A stretch of DNA of 64,000 bases. It comes from Amycolatopsis sp. (GTDB lineage Bacteria > Actinomycetota > Actinomycetes > Mycobacteriales > Pseudonocardiaceae). Numbering within the stretch: position 1 is the stretch's first letter; the number at the start of each line of letters is the position of its first letter. The DNA lies in the NCBI RefSeq assembly GCF_025464955.1, contig NZ_JAODNM010000023.1, positions 62,001-126,000 of the forward strand, in the 5' to 3' direction. The notes beneath the pieces are model-generated. The model was not told the origin of the DNA. It did not search any database and saw only the letters and a program-made list of their open reading frames with translations. This document shows positions 43,163 through 51,763 of this stretch, in pieces. A program made the position numbers and the translations under genes.

Positions 43163-44689
43163 GTGTTGGATCTCATCGTCATCGGAGGCGGGCCGGTCGG
43201 CGCGATGGCCGGCAACCTGGCCGGTCGCGCCAGGCTCACCGCGGTCGTCCTCGACCGCGCTCCCGCTGTGTTCGACCTGCCCCGCGCGATCCACTTCGAC
43301 GCGCACATCATGCGGATCCTGCAGCAGACCGGGTTGGCCGGTGAGCTGCTGCCGGACGTCCGGGTGTGGAAACGCAGCACCTTCTACGGGGCTGACGGGG
43401 AGCCGATCCGGGTACACGACTGGCCCAGCGATCGGCCTTACGGCTGGGACGCGCACTACCTGTTCTACCAACCGAAGCTTGAGGCGGTCCTGCGCGCGGG
43501 GCTTGCCCGATTCGACGACGTCGATCTCCGGCTCGGTGTCGAAGCCGTGGCGGTCGAGCAGCACGACGACCACGTCACGGTGACCATCCGCGACCCTGCC
43601 AGCGGCGAGGTGAGCACGCTGTCCGCGCGGTACCTGATCGGGGCGGACGGAGCCGCGAGCTTCGTGCGAACCAGCAGCGGAATCCGTTTGGTGGACGGCG
43701 ATTTCGACGAGCCGTGGCTCGTGGTGGATCTGAGTTGTGCCCGCGAGATCGGCCGGCCGGACGAGTCGGAGATGTTCTGCGATCCGACTCGGCCGGCGAC
43801 GCGAGTCCCCGGCCCTGGCCGGCACCATCGCTGGGAGTTCATGCTGCTGCCGGGGGAGACCCCGGAGGAGCTGCAGCGTCCGGAGCGCATCCGGGACCTG
43901 CTCGCCCCCTGGGTCGGCATGGACGAGGTCGAGATCATCCGCGCGTCGGTCTACCGATTCCATTCCCTGATCGCCGAGAGCTGGCGACGTGGTCGCGTGT
44001 TCCTCGCGGGGGACGCCGCACATCAGACTCCGCCGTTCCTCGGCCAAGGGCTGTGCCACGGCCTGCGCGACGTCCAGAATCTGGTCGGCAAGGTCGCTGC
44101 TGTCCAGGCCGGGGGACCGGGAGGGCCGCTGCTGGACAGTTATGAGGCCGAGCGGCGACCGCATGTCGAACGCATCATCGGCATGGCCGTCGCCGCCGGG
44201 CGGGAGATCTGCGTGCTCGACCCGGCCGAAGCACACGAGCGTGACGCCCGGATGCGGCGCGCGGCGCGTTCAGGGGAGCTGCCCCGGACGACGTTCCAAG
44301 GCATGCCACCGCTCACCGGCGGCTTATTCGCGGACACGCCCGGGGCGGGGGAGCTCTTTCCGCAGCCGGCGGTGTTCGACCGGGAGGAGCGGCTGGGGAT
44401 GTTCGACGACGTCCTGCCGCCGCGTGTCGTGGTGGTGGCACGTGGTGATGCGGTGTCCGAGATCCGGGCTGTCGCAGACCGGTCCGGGGTTCCGCTCGTG
44501 GCCGTCGACGATCCCGGCACCGGTCATCTCGTCATCCGCGACGAGCTGGTCGGCGACTGGTTCACTCGGCACGGCGCGCGGTTCGCGGTTGTGCGGCCGG
44601 ACCGGTACGTGCACGGCACGACGGATTCGGCCGAGGCGGCGACGGCGATGATCCGGGCCGCGTGCACGTACTTTCCGTGCTCCGGCTGA
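43163..44689 (+). CDS. FAD-dependent aromatic hydroxylase, MhpA-like
   Basis: A 508-residue flavoprotein hydroxylase: IVIGGGPVGAMAGNLAGRA (FAD ADP-binding), YLIGADGAASFVRTSSGI (DG), and VFLAGDAAHQTPPFLGQG followed by LCHGLRDVQNL, the characteristic end of 3-(3-hydroxyphenyl)propionate hydroxylase-like enzymes. It probably ortho-hydroxylates a phenolic substrate using NADH, making the diol cut by the upstream dioxygenase-like protein. Last gene of the operon; its end is 4 bp from the convergent GntR gene. GTG 43163 start. Confidence 0.88.
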   Translation: MLDLIVIGGGPVGAMAGNLAGRARLTAVVLDRAPAVFDLPRAIHFDAHIMRILQQTGLAGELLPDVRVWKRSTFYGADGEPIRVHDWPSDRPYGWDAHYLFYQPKLEAVLRAGLARFDDVDLRLGVEAVAVEQHDDHVTVTIRDPASGEVSTLSARYLIGADGAASFVRTSSGIRLVDGDFDEPWLVVDLSCAREIGRPDESEMFCDPTRPATRVPGPGRHHRWEFMLLPGETPEELQRPERIRDLLAPWVGMDEVEIIRASVYRFHSLIAESWRRGRVFLAGDAAHQTPPFLGQGLCHGLRDVQNLVGKVAAVQAGGPGGPLLDSYEAERRPHVERIIGMAVAAGREICVLDPAEAHERDARMRRAARSGELPRTTFQGMPPLTGGLFADTPGAGELFPQPAVFDREERLGMFDDVLPPRVVVVARGDAVSEIRAVADRSGVPLVAVDDPGTGHLVIRDELVGDWFTRHGARFAVVRPDRYVHGTTDSAEAATAMIRAACTYFPCSG

Positions 44690-44693
44690 CCGG

Positions 44694-45425
44694 TCAGGGC
44701 CGCCGGGCGACGACGGCGCGACCGTGTTTGGCGTGTGCCCGCGCCGCAGACCGCGCGGCCGTCACGTCGCCACGGACGATCGCGTCGGCGATGTCCGCGT
44801 GGACCTTCGCCCGGCCGTCGCGCAGCTTCTGTGGATCTTGGCCGGGCAACGGCGTCAGCTTGGGTGCACTGGACTGGACGATCTCCAGCAGGCCGCGATA
44901 CAACGTGCGGAGCATCTCGTTGTCGCACAGCTCGGCGATCTCGGCGTGGAATTCGAGGTTGCGGCGGTAGAACTCCGCGGTGTCCGTCGCCGCCCGCATG
45001 CGGTCCAGTGCCTGGAGCATTCCGTCGAGCTCGGGCGCGCGGTGTGCCGCCTGGGCGGCATGGACGATCACCGCGCTCTCCAGGATGTCGCGCACCTCCA
45101 AGGCTTCGACGACCTGGTTTTCCGAGCCGGACACCGCCATCATGCTGCGCGCGAGCCGGACACCGACCGCGGGTTCGGCCACGAAGACGCCGCCGCGGGG
45201 CCCGGTTTTGGTGACCACCCGGCCGCGGTCCTCCAGTAGCTTGATCGCTTCGCTCACCGTTTGCGGCGCGACCCCCAGCAGCTCACCGAGTTCCCGCCGG
45301 GTCCCGAGTCGTACACCGGGTTCGAGCCGGTCTTGGACGATTCGGCGTTCGACGGCCTGCGCGGTCGATTCCGCGCGGGATTCACGCCGCGGCATGTCAT
45401 AGGCGAGGTCAGCGGCTTCCGACAT
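44694..45425 (-). CDS. GntR-family (FadR-type) transcriptional regulator
   Basis: A 243-residue regulator: winged helix (RIVQDRLEPGVRLGTRRELG, ELLGVAPQTVSEAIKLLE, GGVFVAEP) and an all-helical FCD ligand-binding domain (ALEVRDILESAVIVHAA, FHAEIAELCDN), whose Asp/His residues usually bind a metal and an organic acid. Probable regulator of the aromatic operon that ends at 44689 and of itself. The 110-bp region upstream holds ATATCAGATAT (45435-45445) and the large dyad at 45479-45516. Confidence 0.87.
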   Translation of the reverse strand: MSEAADLAYDMPRRESRAESTAQAVERRIVQDRLEPGVRLGTRRELGELLGVAPQTVSEAIKLLEDRGRVVTKTGPRGGVFVAEPAVGVRLARSMMAVSGSENQVVEALEVRDILESAVIVHAAQAAHRAPELDGMLQALDRMRAATDTAEFYRRNLEFHAEIAELCDNEMLRTLYRGLLEIVQSSAPKLTPLPGQDPQKLRDGRAKVHADIADAIVRGDVTAARSAARAHAKHGRAVVARRP

Positions 45426-45434
45426 GGACCGAGT

Positions 45435-45445
45435 ATATCAGATAT
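45435..45445. promoter_or_regulatory. ATATCAGATAT dyad before the GntR gene
   Basis: An 11-bp perfect dyad, ATATC-A-GATAT, 10 bp upstream of the GntR start in an AT-rich stretch (GATATGTCGAATATGGATAT). The position suits autoregulation by GntR. No second copy was seen before the ABC operon. Confidence 0.4.
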
Positions 45446-45478
45446 GTCGAATATGGATATTTACCCACTAGCGCCATC

Positions 45479-45516
45479 AGGTGCACTGTAGTGCAATTTA
45501 GCACTACAGTGCACCT
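45479..45516. promoter_or_regulatory. 16-bp inverted repeat operator before the MBL-CMD gene
   Basis: AGGTGCACTGTAGTGC (45479-45494) and its exact reverse complement (45501-45516) with AATTTA between. Each arm contains a quasi-dyad GCACTNNAGTGC. The segment 45489-45514 matches 20 of 26 positions with 49625-49650, upstream of the broken amidohydrolase gene, so both are probably bound by one regulator (the TetR at 47097 or the GntR). Confidence 0.65.
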
Positions 45517-45535
45517 CAGTGAACGGGAGAAGGCC

Positions 45536-47083
45536 ATGACAACGAACAACGACGTAGGACAGGTTCCCTTCAGCCGCGGCTGGCACCGGATCGGCGAGCA
45601 CACCTGGACCTGGCTCGAACCGGACGGCGGCTGGGGCAAAGCGAACGCGGGCCTGGTGACCGCCCAAGGCCACGGGCTGCAGATCGACACACTGTTCGAC
45701 CTGCCCCACGCCCAATACATGCGGGACTCGCTCGCCCTCGCCACACCCGGCGTCGAGATCACGACAGTCGTCAACACCCACGCGGACCCGGACCACTGCT
45801 GGGGAAACCAGCTCTTCGGCGAGGCCGCCATCACCGTCTCCGAGCACACCGCACACGAGATGGCGCACGGCCATCAGCCCGAACCCTGGCGCCGGCTACT
45901 GGCCGACGACCGGGACTCGGCGCTGCGGCGCTACCTGCACGAGCTGAACACCGACTTCGCGTTCGACGACATCGCACTGCCGGCACCGAGCCGCACCTTC
46001 ACCGGAATCCTCGACATCGAGGTCGGCGACCTCACCGCCCGCCTTGTCGACGTCGGAGCCGCGCACACCGAAGGCGACACCTTCGTCTGGGTCCCCGAGG
46101 ACGAGGTTCTGTACTCCGGCGACCTGTTGTTCTCCGGTATCCACCCGGTCATGTGGGGCGGCCCGATCGAAAACTGGATCGCCGCCTGCCGCACCATGGA
46201 AGACCTGCGTCCGCGAGTGGTCGTTCCCGGGCATGGCCCGCTGATGGACTTGAACGGGATCGCCGAGTTTCGCGGGTACCTGGACTACCTCGGCACGGAG
46301 GCGACCCGCCGTTACGAGGCCGGGATGCCCCGGCGGGAAGCGGCCGCCGACATCCCCGTGGACCGCTGGAACTGGGGATCGCCCGAACGGGTCGCCGTCA
46401 CCGTCGCCACGATGTACCACCACCTGGACGAAGCACCCCGGATTCCGTTCGAAGCGATCCTTGCCGAGGAAGCGGGTCTCGCCAACGGTTCGCAGCAACA
46501 GTCGCGGATCACTCCGTTGCGGGCCGCGGAGCGCGACGACCGCGCGTCGGACCTGCTCCGTCTACCGCGGTCGGACGGCGAACTCACCCGGCGGCTCGCG
46601 GACCATCCGCCGCTCAACCTGTTCTCCGTGCTGGTGAAACACCCGGACCTCCTCGAAGACTGGCTGCCGCTGGCCATGCGGGTCACCAACGGCGTACTTC
46701 CGGCGGCGGACCGTGAACTTGTCACCCTGCGAACCGCGCTGCGCTGCGGATCACGCTACGAGTGGGATCAGCACGCCCCGGTCGCCCGCGCCGCCGGTCT
46801 CAGCGAATCGGACCTCGCCAGGATCGTCAATGGACCCGGAGACTTCGGCTGGTCCTCCGCGCAGAGGGCGCTGCTTCGCTGTGTGGACGAACTGCACGCG
46901 ATGTCCACAGTCACCGAGGTCACGTGGCAAGAATTGGCGGCGCACTATGACGAACGTCAGCTCATCGAACTCGTCATCCTGGTCGGCCACTACCACGAAG
47001 TGGCTTTCGTACTGAACGCTCTGCGCGTTCCCCGCGACGAGTGGACCGGCCCCAGTACCTTCCCCGGCGTACCGGCCTCCTGA
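45536..47083 (+). CDS. Metallo-beta-lactamase fold hydrolase fused to CMD-like domain
   Basis: A 515-residue fusion. Residues about 15-270 form an MBL-fold hydrolase with NTHADPDHCWGN (HxHxDH-type zinc site, first His as THADPDH), AAHTEGD, YSGDLLF and VPGHGPL. Residues about 370-500 form a carboxymuconolactone decarboxylase-like helical domain (LVTLRTALRCGSRYEWDQHA, without the AhpD CxxC). ATG 45536 follows GGAGAAGG. The combination suggests lactone or thioester hydrolysis coupled to decarboxylation or isomerisation; the substrate is unknown. Divergent from GntR under the palindromic operator. Confidence 0.82.
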   Translation: MTTNNDVGQVPFSRGWHRIGEHTWTWLEPDGGWGKANAGLVTAQGHGLQIDTLFDLPHAQYMRDSLALATPGVEITTVVNTHADPDHCWGNQLFGEAAITVSEHTAHEMAHGHQPEPWRRLLADDRDSALRRYLHELNTDFAFDDIALPAPSRTFTGILDIEVGDLTARLVDVGAAHTEGDTFVWVPEDEVLYSGDLLFSGIHPVMWGGPIENWIAACRTMEDLRPRVVVPGHGPLMDLNGIAEFRGYLDYLGTEATRRYEAGMPRREAAADIPVDRWNWGSPERVAVTVATMYHHLDEAPRIPFEAILAEEAGLANGSQQQSRITPLRAAERDDRASDLLRLPRSDGELTRRLADHPPLNLFSVLVKHPDLLEDWLPLAMRVTNGVLPAADRELVTLRTALRCGSRYEWDQHAPVARAAGLSESDLARIVNGPGDFGWSSAQRALLRCVDELHAMSTVTEVTWQELAAHYDERQLIELVILVGHYHEVAFVLNALRVPRDEWTGPSTFPGVPAS

Positions 47084-47096
47084 ACAGGTTTCGGTA

Positions 47097-47741
47097 GTGT
47101 CAGTCCCCTACTCCCAGGATGTGTCGCGCATGGATCAGCCAGTGCCAGAAGACCGCCGCGACCGCCGCCGGCGTGAGGTGCGTGCACGCATCGAGGCGGC
47201 CGCGCTGGATCTGTTCGCCGGTGGGGGCTACCGCGCGACGACCATGGACCAGATCGCGGCGAACGCGGACACGGCACGGCGGACACTGTTCAACCATTTC
47301 CCGCGCAAGCGGGACATCCTCGACATCTGGAGCGACCGCCGCCGTGAACGCCTGGCGTCGATGTTCGACGACGACGCGCTGGCCGACCTGCCGGCGAGGG
47401 AACGGCTGATCCGGCAGTTCGACGCACTGGCTAAGGTCAATACCGATGATCCGGTGCTGGCGCGGGTCATCGTGACCGGCAGGCTCGCCGAAATGGAAGC
47501 CGTCGAGGAGCCCTTGCCGGTGTTCGCGGCCCTGGAGAAAACCGTTGAACTGGGCCAGCAGGGGGGAGAATTCACGGTCCGGGTGCGTGCCGGCGTCATC
47601 GGCGAAGTGCTCACCGGTTGCTACGCCGACACCTTGCAGCGATGGGTTTTCGCCGGCGAAGCTACTGCCATCGACCTCGGCGACACCTTGCGCGTCAAGT
47701 TGGACCTGATTCTGGACGGAATCGCGAGCAGCCAGCGGTAA
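47097..47741 (+). CDS. TetR-family transcriptional regulator
   Basis: A 214-residue regulator: ARIEAAALDLFAGGGYRATT, MDQIAANADTARRTLFNHFP (TetR HTH; Leu-Phe replaces the usual Ile-Tyr) and KRDILDIWSDRR, then a helical ligand domain. GTG 47097 lies 14 bp after the MBL-CMD gene; ATG 47130 (MDQPVPEDRR) is an equally likely start. Adjacent and co-directional to a gene with a dyad operator, so probably its regulator. Confidence 0.85.
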   Translation: MSVPYSQDVSRMDQPVPEDRRDRRRREVRARIEAAALDLFAGGGYRATTMDQIAANADTARRTLFNHFPRKRDILDIWSDRRRERLASMFDDDALADLPARERLIRQFDALAKVNTDDPVLARVIVTGRLAEMEAVEEPLPVFAALEKTVELGQQGGEFTVRVRAGVIGEVLTGCYADTLQRWVFAGEATAIDLGDTLRVKLDLILDGIASSQR

Positions 47742-48114
47742 GGAAACGCTGACCGGCGGATGCTCGAAACGCGGGTCGGTGAAGATCTGGACGTGCTCCC
47801 GCCGAGGTTGTTCACCAAGGTCGTCACCGGGCCGAAAGCGAGTGCGGCCGCGAACACAGTGAGGGAATGGTCGGCGGTGGCGAACTCCAGATCGGTGGAA
47901 ACCAGATAGTTCTTGTTGATATTGCAGCAGCCAGGGTAGGTCAGGCCATAGGGCAGGTATCCGTAGGTGTCGCGGGCAGAAATCAAAGGCAAATCACTCG
48001 GTGATACTCACTCCTTTGTTGTGCAAAAAGTAACCAGTGTGGCCTATATGGTGTTTTCGGGCCGGGTGCACTTCATGAAACTGCGGCATCACCCACGACG
48101 GCCACCACAGGTCC
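47742..48114. other. 373 bp without an intact gene; possible relic frame on minus strand
   Basis: On the minus strand, 47992 to about 47800 reads as a plausible protein start (MPLISARDTYGYLPYGLTYP, then FATADHSLTVFAAALAF) ending in TTLVNNLGG; it then runs into the antisense of the TetR gene. I cannot assign it: the LVNN-GG ending recalls an SDR, the rest does not. A duplicated ACAGGTCCTC lies at 48107-48126, at the end of the broken amidohydrolase gene. Confidence 0.25.
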
Positions 48115-49553
48115 TCACAGGTCCTCATCCTCGTCGTACACGCGGCGGCCGGCGAACCAGGTCTGCCGCACACGCGTCGCGTGGATCTGTTCCACCGGGA
48201 TCTCGAAGATGTCGCGGTCCGGCGTGATGAAGTCGGCGGAGAACCCGGCCTTGATGCGCCCGATCTCCTGTCCGAGACCCATCGCGCGCGCGGGATTGAC
48301 GGTGTGGGCGCTGCATGGCGATGATGTCGTTCATCGGATTCGGGAACCACAGCACGGGGGAGGCGTCGGCCACCACGTCCAGCTCACGGAACCGGGCCAC
48401 GTCATCGGCGTCGACGAACTCCGGGTGGGCGATGTGGAACACCGCGCTGTGGCCGTGCCGCTCGCGCATGGTTGCCACGGCGTCGAGCGCCTGCCGCACG
48501 GTGCCGTCCGCGGTCGCGTGCAGTTTGACATGCAGGCCACGGGAGACCGCCGCGTCGAGCACGTCGAGCAGTTCGCCGTCGCTGAACAGGCCGTGGCCGG
48601 AGAATGCGCATTGATGAGCCGACGGTGCCCACGGATCAGGCTTGTAGGGCTCCAGGAACTTCGACGTGCGGGTCATCGGCACTCCGTCGAGAACAGCCTT
48701 GACGAAGTCCGGGCGCACATGGGCGGAGCGCCGTTGCCCGGCGGTGTCGAACAAGGCCACGCCGACCGGTCCGGACTCGACGAACTCTCGGGCCGGCAAT
48801 GATCCCACGATCCACGCGTCGAGGGCACCGGCTTGGTCGAGTTCGACGAACACGTCCAGCCAGGCTCCCATGGTGGCGGCGTCCTGGGTCGCGGTGACGC
48901 CGACCGAGTTGAAGATCGACACCGCCGTTCGGGCGGACACCAGGTCTCTCGCGTGCGCGTCCGGCATGCTGCGGCGTACCGCCAGCTCCGCTGCTGTCGA
49001 CGGTGCTTCGAGTAGTTGGCCGACGAGGACGCCTTCCGTGTCGCGCACGTATCGACCGTCCGCCGGGTCCTCGGTGGTGGCATCGACCCCCATGATCTGC
49101 AGGGCGCGGGAGTTGACCCAGCGGTTGTGCAGCGAGTCGTCCCGCAGCAGGACGGGCCGTCCGCGCGCGGCCTCGTCCAGGGCGGCGAGTGCTTTCCGGG
49201 TCGCGATCGACTGGAACACCGGGCTTATGACGGTGCCACCGACGACCCAGTCGTCGGGGCCGATCTCACCGGCCTGGTCGGCCACCGCGCGCAGTATCTG
49301 CGGTAGATCCGCCGCTGGGGGCAGGGTCAGCTCCCAGGCTGACTGCTGCCCACCGAAGCCCAGATGGGAGTGCGCGTCGACCAGGCCGGGCATGATCATC
49401 CCTCCTGCGGCGTCGACCACCTGGGTGTCGGCGCCGATCAGGTCGTCGACGTCGGCATCGGCCCCGACGGCGATGATCCGGCCGTCGCGGACCGCGAACG
49501 CCCGCGCTCTCGGCCCGACGGTCCCGGACTCGGCTGCCTGCGCGAGGGTTCAT
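48115..49553 (-). pseudogene. YtcJ-like amidohydrolase, broken by two lesions
   Basis: The bulk of the frame (49420 to about 48316) is a metal-dependent amidohydrolase: MIMPGLVDAHSHLGFGG (HxH), RDDSLHNRWVNSRAL, LHVKLHATADGTVRQALDAV, SAVFHIAHPEF. Lesion 1: the codons after ATG 49553 fit only if one A of ATGAAC is removed, giving MTLAQAAESGTVGPRARAFA; as read, a stop precedes them. Lesion 2: after NPMNDIIAMQ (about 48314) the frame shifts and resumes with SAHTVNPARAMGLGQEIGRI, ending VRQTWFAGRRVYDEDEDL, so about 75-90 codons with the last metal ligands are missing. A dyad operator lies 63 bp upstream of the ATG. Confidence 0.78.
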
Positions 49554-49615
49554 GCTCTGCTGCTCCCGGTTCTGCTAGGTCGGTGTTCAAAGCCAGAAGG
49601 TGGACCTCGCCCGTG

Positions 49616-49650
49616 TTGCACCATTAGTGCAGATTGGCACTGGAGTGCAA
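49616..49650 (-). promoter_or_regulatory. TAGTGCA/GCACTNNAGTGCA operator before the amidohydrolase pseudogene
   Basis: TTGCACCATTAGTGC and GCACTGGAGTGCAA flank AGATTG. On the minus strand TTGCAC (49650-49645) and TAATGG are 18 bp apart, so the dyad overlaps a plausible promoter. It matches the operator at 45489-45514 in 20 of 26 positions. Confidence 0.55.
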
Positions 49651-49672
49651 ATATCAGCCGAGGAGGCGGAGG

Positions 49673-49702
49673 CTGCCGGCCGGAGCCGCGTCCGGCCGGC
49701 AG
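49673..49702 (-). terminator. Hairpin after the VOC-ABM gene
   Basis: A 12-bp perfect stem, CTGCCGGCCGGA with its reverse complement, loop GCCGCG, 14 bp past the stop at 49716 on the minus strand. No U-tract. Confidence 0.55.
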
Positions 49703-49715
49703 ACCGGTGGGGTGG

Positions 49716-50486
49716 TCAGTCGCAGGAGGTGAGCATTTCCTGCCGCGGCGGCCATTCCACGAGGGAACCGGCGGCCTTCTTGAAGGCGTCCATGTGCGCG
49801 GTCTTGTGGTGCGCAGCGAGCGCGGCCGGACTTGCCCAGCGTTCATAGACCACGACGGTGTCGGGCGCGTCCTTGGCTTGGTGCACCAGGTAGGCCAGGC
49901 AGTCGTCCTCCTGGCGGGTGTCTTGTGCCACCGAGCGCATCAGCGCGCGTACCTCGTCCGCGTGGCCGGGGAGCGCTTTCATCGTGGCGACCGCGCAAAC
50001 GGTGGTGTCCTGCTCCGGTGCGAGGGGGCCGGCGCCGAGCCAGGGCGACTCGAACTCGACGGCGGATTGGCCGAGCCCGTGGGGTTGCCGGGTGTAGAAC
50101 CGCAGCCGCTGCCCGTCGGGGTCGGTGACCACCAGCAGCCAGCCCACCATCGCGACGATGGCCGGCGAGTGCGGGACACCGAGGGCGTCCAGGTGGGCGG
50201 TCCAGGCGTCCAGCGCCGGGCGGTCCTCGATGGTGAGGGTGAGGAAGTCGTAGCCCTTCAGCGCGACGGCGGTCGCCGGGTCCAATCGCAGTTCGACTTT
50301 GCCGTCGATGCCGGGGACGTCGAGGATCACCGCGAAGAGGGTGCCGTCGGGCCGGCGGTGGTCCAGTTCGGTCAGTCGCCGGGCGCCGAGGACCTCGCTG
50401 TACCACCGGGTGCTGCGTTCCAGGTCGGTGACCGGCAGCTTGATGTGGTGGATGCCGTGGTGGGCCGGGGTTTCCAGGTTACTCAT
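49716..50486 (-). CDS. Glyoxalase/VOC domain fused to antibiotic biosynthesis monooxygenase domain
   Basis: A 256-residue fusion. Residues about 8-125 are a single VOC unit (GIHHIKLPVTDLERSTRWYS, EVLGARRLTELDH, VVTDPDGQRLRFYT). Residues about 150-250 are an ABM-type ferredoxin-like domain (AVATMKALPGHADEVRALM, DDCLAYLVHQAKDAPDTVVV, YERWASPAALAAHHKTAH). ABM proteins oxidise polyketides or quinols without cofactor. ATG 50486 overlaps the amidohydrolase stop (ATGA), so it is the last gene of a three-gene operon. Confidence 0.82.
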   Translation of the reverse strand: MSNLETPAHHGIHHIKLPVTDLERSTRWYSEVLGARRLTELDHRRPDGTLFAVILDVPGIDGKVELRLDPATAVALKGYDFLTLTIEDRPALDAWTAHLDALGVPHSPAIVAMVGWLLVVTDPDGQRLRFYTRQPHGLGQSAVEFESPWLGAGPLAPEQDTTVCAVATMKALPGHADEVRALMRSVAQDTRQEDDCLAYLVHQAKDAPDTVVVYERWASPAALAAHHKTAHMDAFKKAAGSLVEWPPRQEMLTSCD

Positions 50487-51736
50487 GATCGGATCAGCTC
50501 CTGTTCGGAAGGGCAGGCGGAGCGGTCGACGGTGGTGCCGTTCCGCCAGATCGTGGTGATGTCGCGCAATACTGTGATGTCGTCGAGCGGATTTCCGTTG
50601 ACCAGTACCAGATCGGCGCGCAGTCCGGCGGCGATGCGGCCCCGGTCGTCGAGACCGAAGGCGTCGGCCGGGGCCGCGGTCGCCGCGATCAGTGCCTCGG
50701 CCGGGGTGAGGCCGGCCGCGACCAGCAGGCCGAGTTCGCCGTGGTAGCTGATGCCGTGGGTGGTCGGATGGTCCCCGCCGGTGCCGTCCGTGCCGGCCAG
50801 CAGCGGGACTCCGAGCCGGAACATCCGCATGGACGCGTCGGCGGCGTCGGAGGTGCGCACTCCCAGCGGTCCCATCCGGCTGCCGGGGTCGATCGCGCGG
50901 ATGCGGTCGAGGCCGGCCAGCCACTCCGGATCGGCGTACGGCCGAAGCCTCGGATCCCGCGCCAGGTCGAACTCGGGGGAGGACGTGCTCATCCCGGCCA
51001 GTGGTGGCAGGGTCGACACCACGGTGCTGCCCGCGGCCGCCACGGCTTCGATCAGTTCCTGGTCGGACGGTCCGTCCGACGGCGGATGCGCCAGGATGTC
51101 GACGCCGCAGGCGATCGCCTGCCGCACCGCGCCGCGGGTCCAGGTGTGGGCCGCGGTGCGCAACCCGTGTGCATGGGCCGCCTCGACGAGAGCAATCACT
51201 GTCTCGTCGGACATGGTCGGCATGGGCTTCCCGGCCACCGTGCCGTCCTCGATGAAGATCTTGAGGTGGTCGGCGCCGTCGGCGACCCGGTCCGCCACGA
51301 AATGCGCCGCGTGGTCTGGGCCCTCGACGGTGGGAAAGGGCTTGAGCATGCCGATCTCGACCAGTTGGTGGGGATGGCCGCCGGGCGCGGTGGCCCCGGT
51401 GGTGGCGATGCGGAGGTCGGCGACGTCGTCGCGCTCGCGGGCAACAGCACGCAGCCGGCGGGACAGTTCGGGTTCGCCGCCCATGTCGAGTTCGGTGGTG
51501 ACTCCGAAGACCAGTGACTGGCGCAGCTGGGTGGCGCTGGTGGTGTGGACGTGGGCGTCGATCAGGCCGGGCAACAGGGTCTTGCCGGTGCCGTCAACGA
51601 CGATGGCGCCCGGCGGGCCGGCCAGATTCGGGCCGGTCGCGGCGATCAGGCCGCCGTCAATCAGGACGTCCTGTCCGGGAAGTCGTTGTCTGCCGTCGAA
51701 AACGGCGACCTGGCGAATGAGGGTGGGACTGGCCAT
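50483..51736 (-). CDS. Amidohydrolase family protein (imidazolonepropionase-like)
   Basis: A 417-residue metal-dependent hydrolase, intact: LLPGLIDAHVHTTSATQLR (HxH), DHLKIFIEDGTVAGKP (carboxylated Lys region), TAAHTWTRGAVRQAIACGVD and ILAHPPSDGPSD (metal His), LLAGTDGTGGDHPTTHG (catalytic Asp) and a final DLVLVNGNPLDDI. The family hydrolyses cyclic amides, lactones and dipeptides. It lies between the flavin monooxygenase and the VOC-ABM gene in one operon; a role in opening an oxidised ring is plausible. Confidence 0.88.
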   Translation of the reverse strand: MASPTLIRQVAVFDGRQRLPGQDVLIDGGLIAATGPNLAGPPGAIVVDGTGKTLLPGLIDAHVHTTSATQLRQSLVFGVTTELDMGGEPELSRRLRAVARERDDVADLRIATTGATAPGGHPHQLVEIGMLKPFPTVEGPDHAAHFVADRVADGADHLKIFIEDGTVAGKPMPTMSDETVIALVEAAHAHGLRTAAHTWTRGAVRQAIACGVDILAHPPSDGPSDQELIEAVAAAGSTVVSTLPPLAGMSTSSPEFDLARDPRLRPYADPEWLAGLDRIRAIDPGSRMGPLGVRTSDAADASMRMFRLGVPLLAGTDGTGGDHPTTHGISYHGELGLLVAAGLTPAEALIAATAAPADAFGLDDRGRIAAGLRADLVLVNGNPLDDITVLRDITTIWRNGTTVDRSACPSEQELIRS

Positions 51737-51763
51737 GGCCGTGTCCTCCAGTGCTCGGTGGAG

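Noticed and set aside
48666..50747. 693-codon plus-strand open frame
   Set aside because: Antisense to the amidohydrolase relic and the VOC-ABM gene; Ser/Arg/Pro-rich and without motifs.
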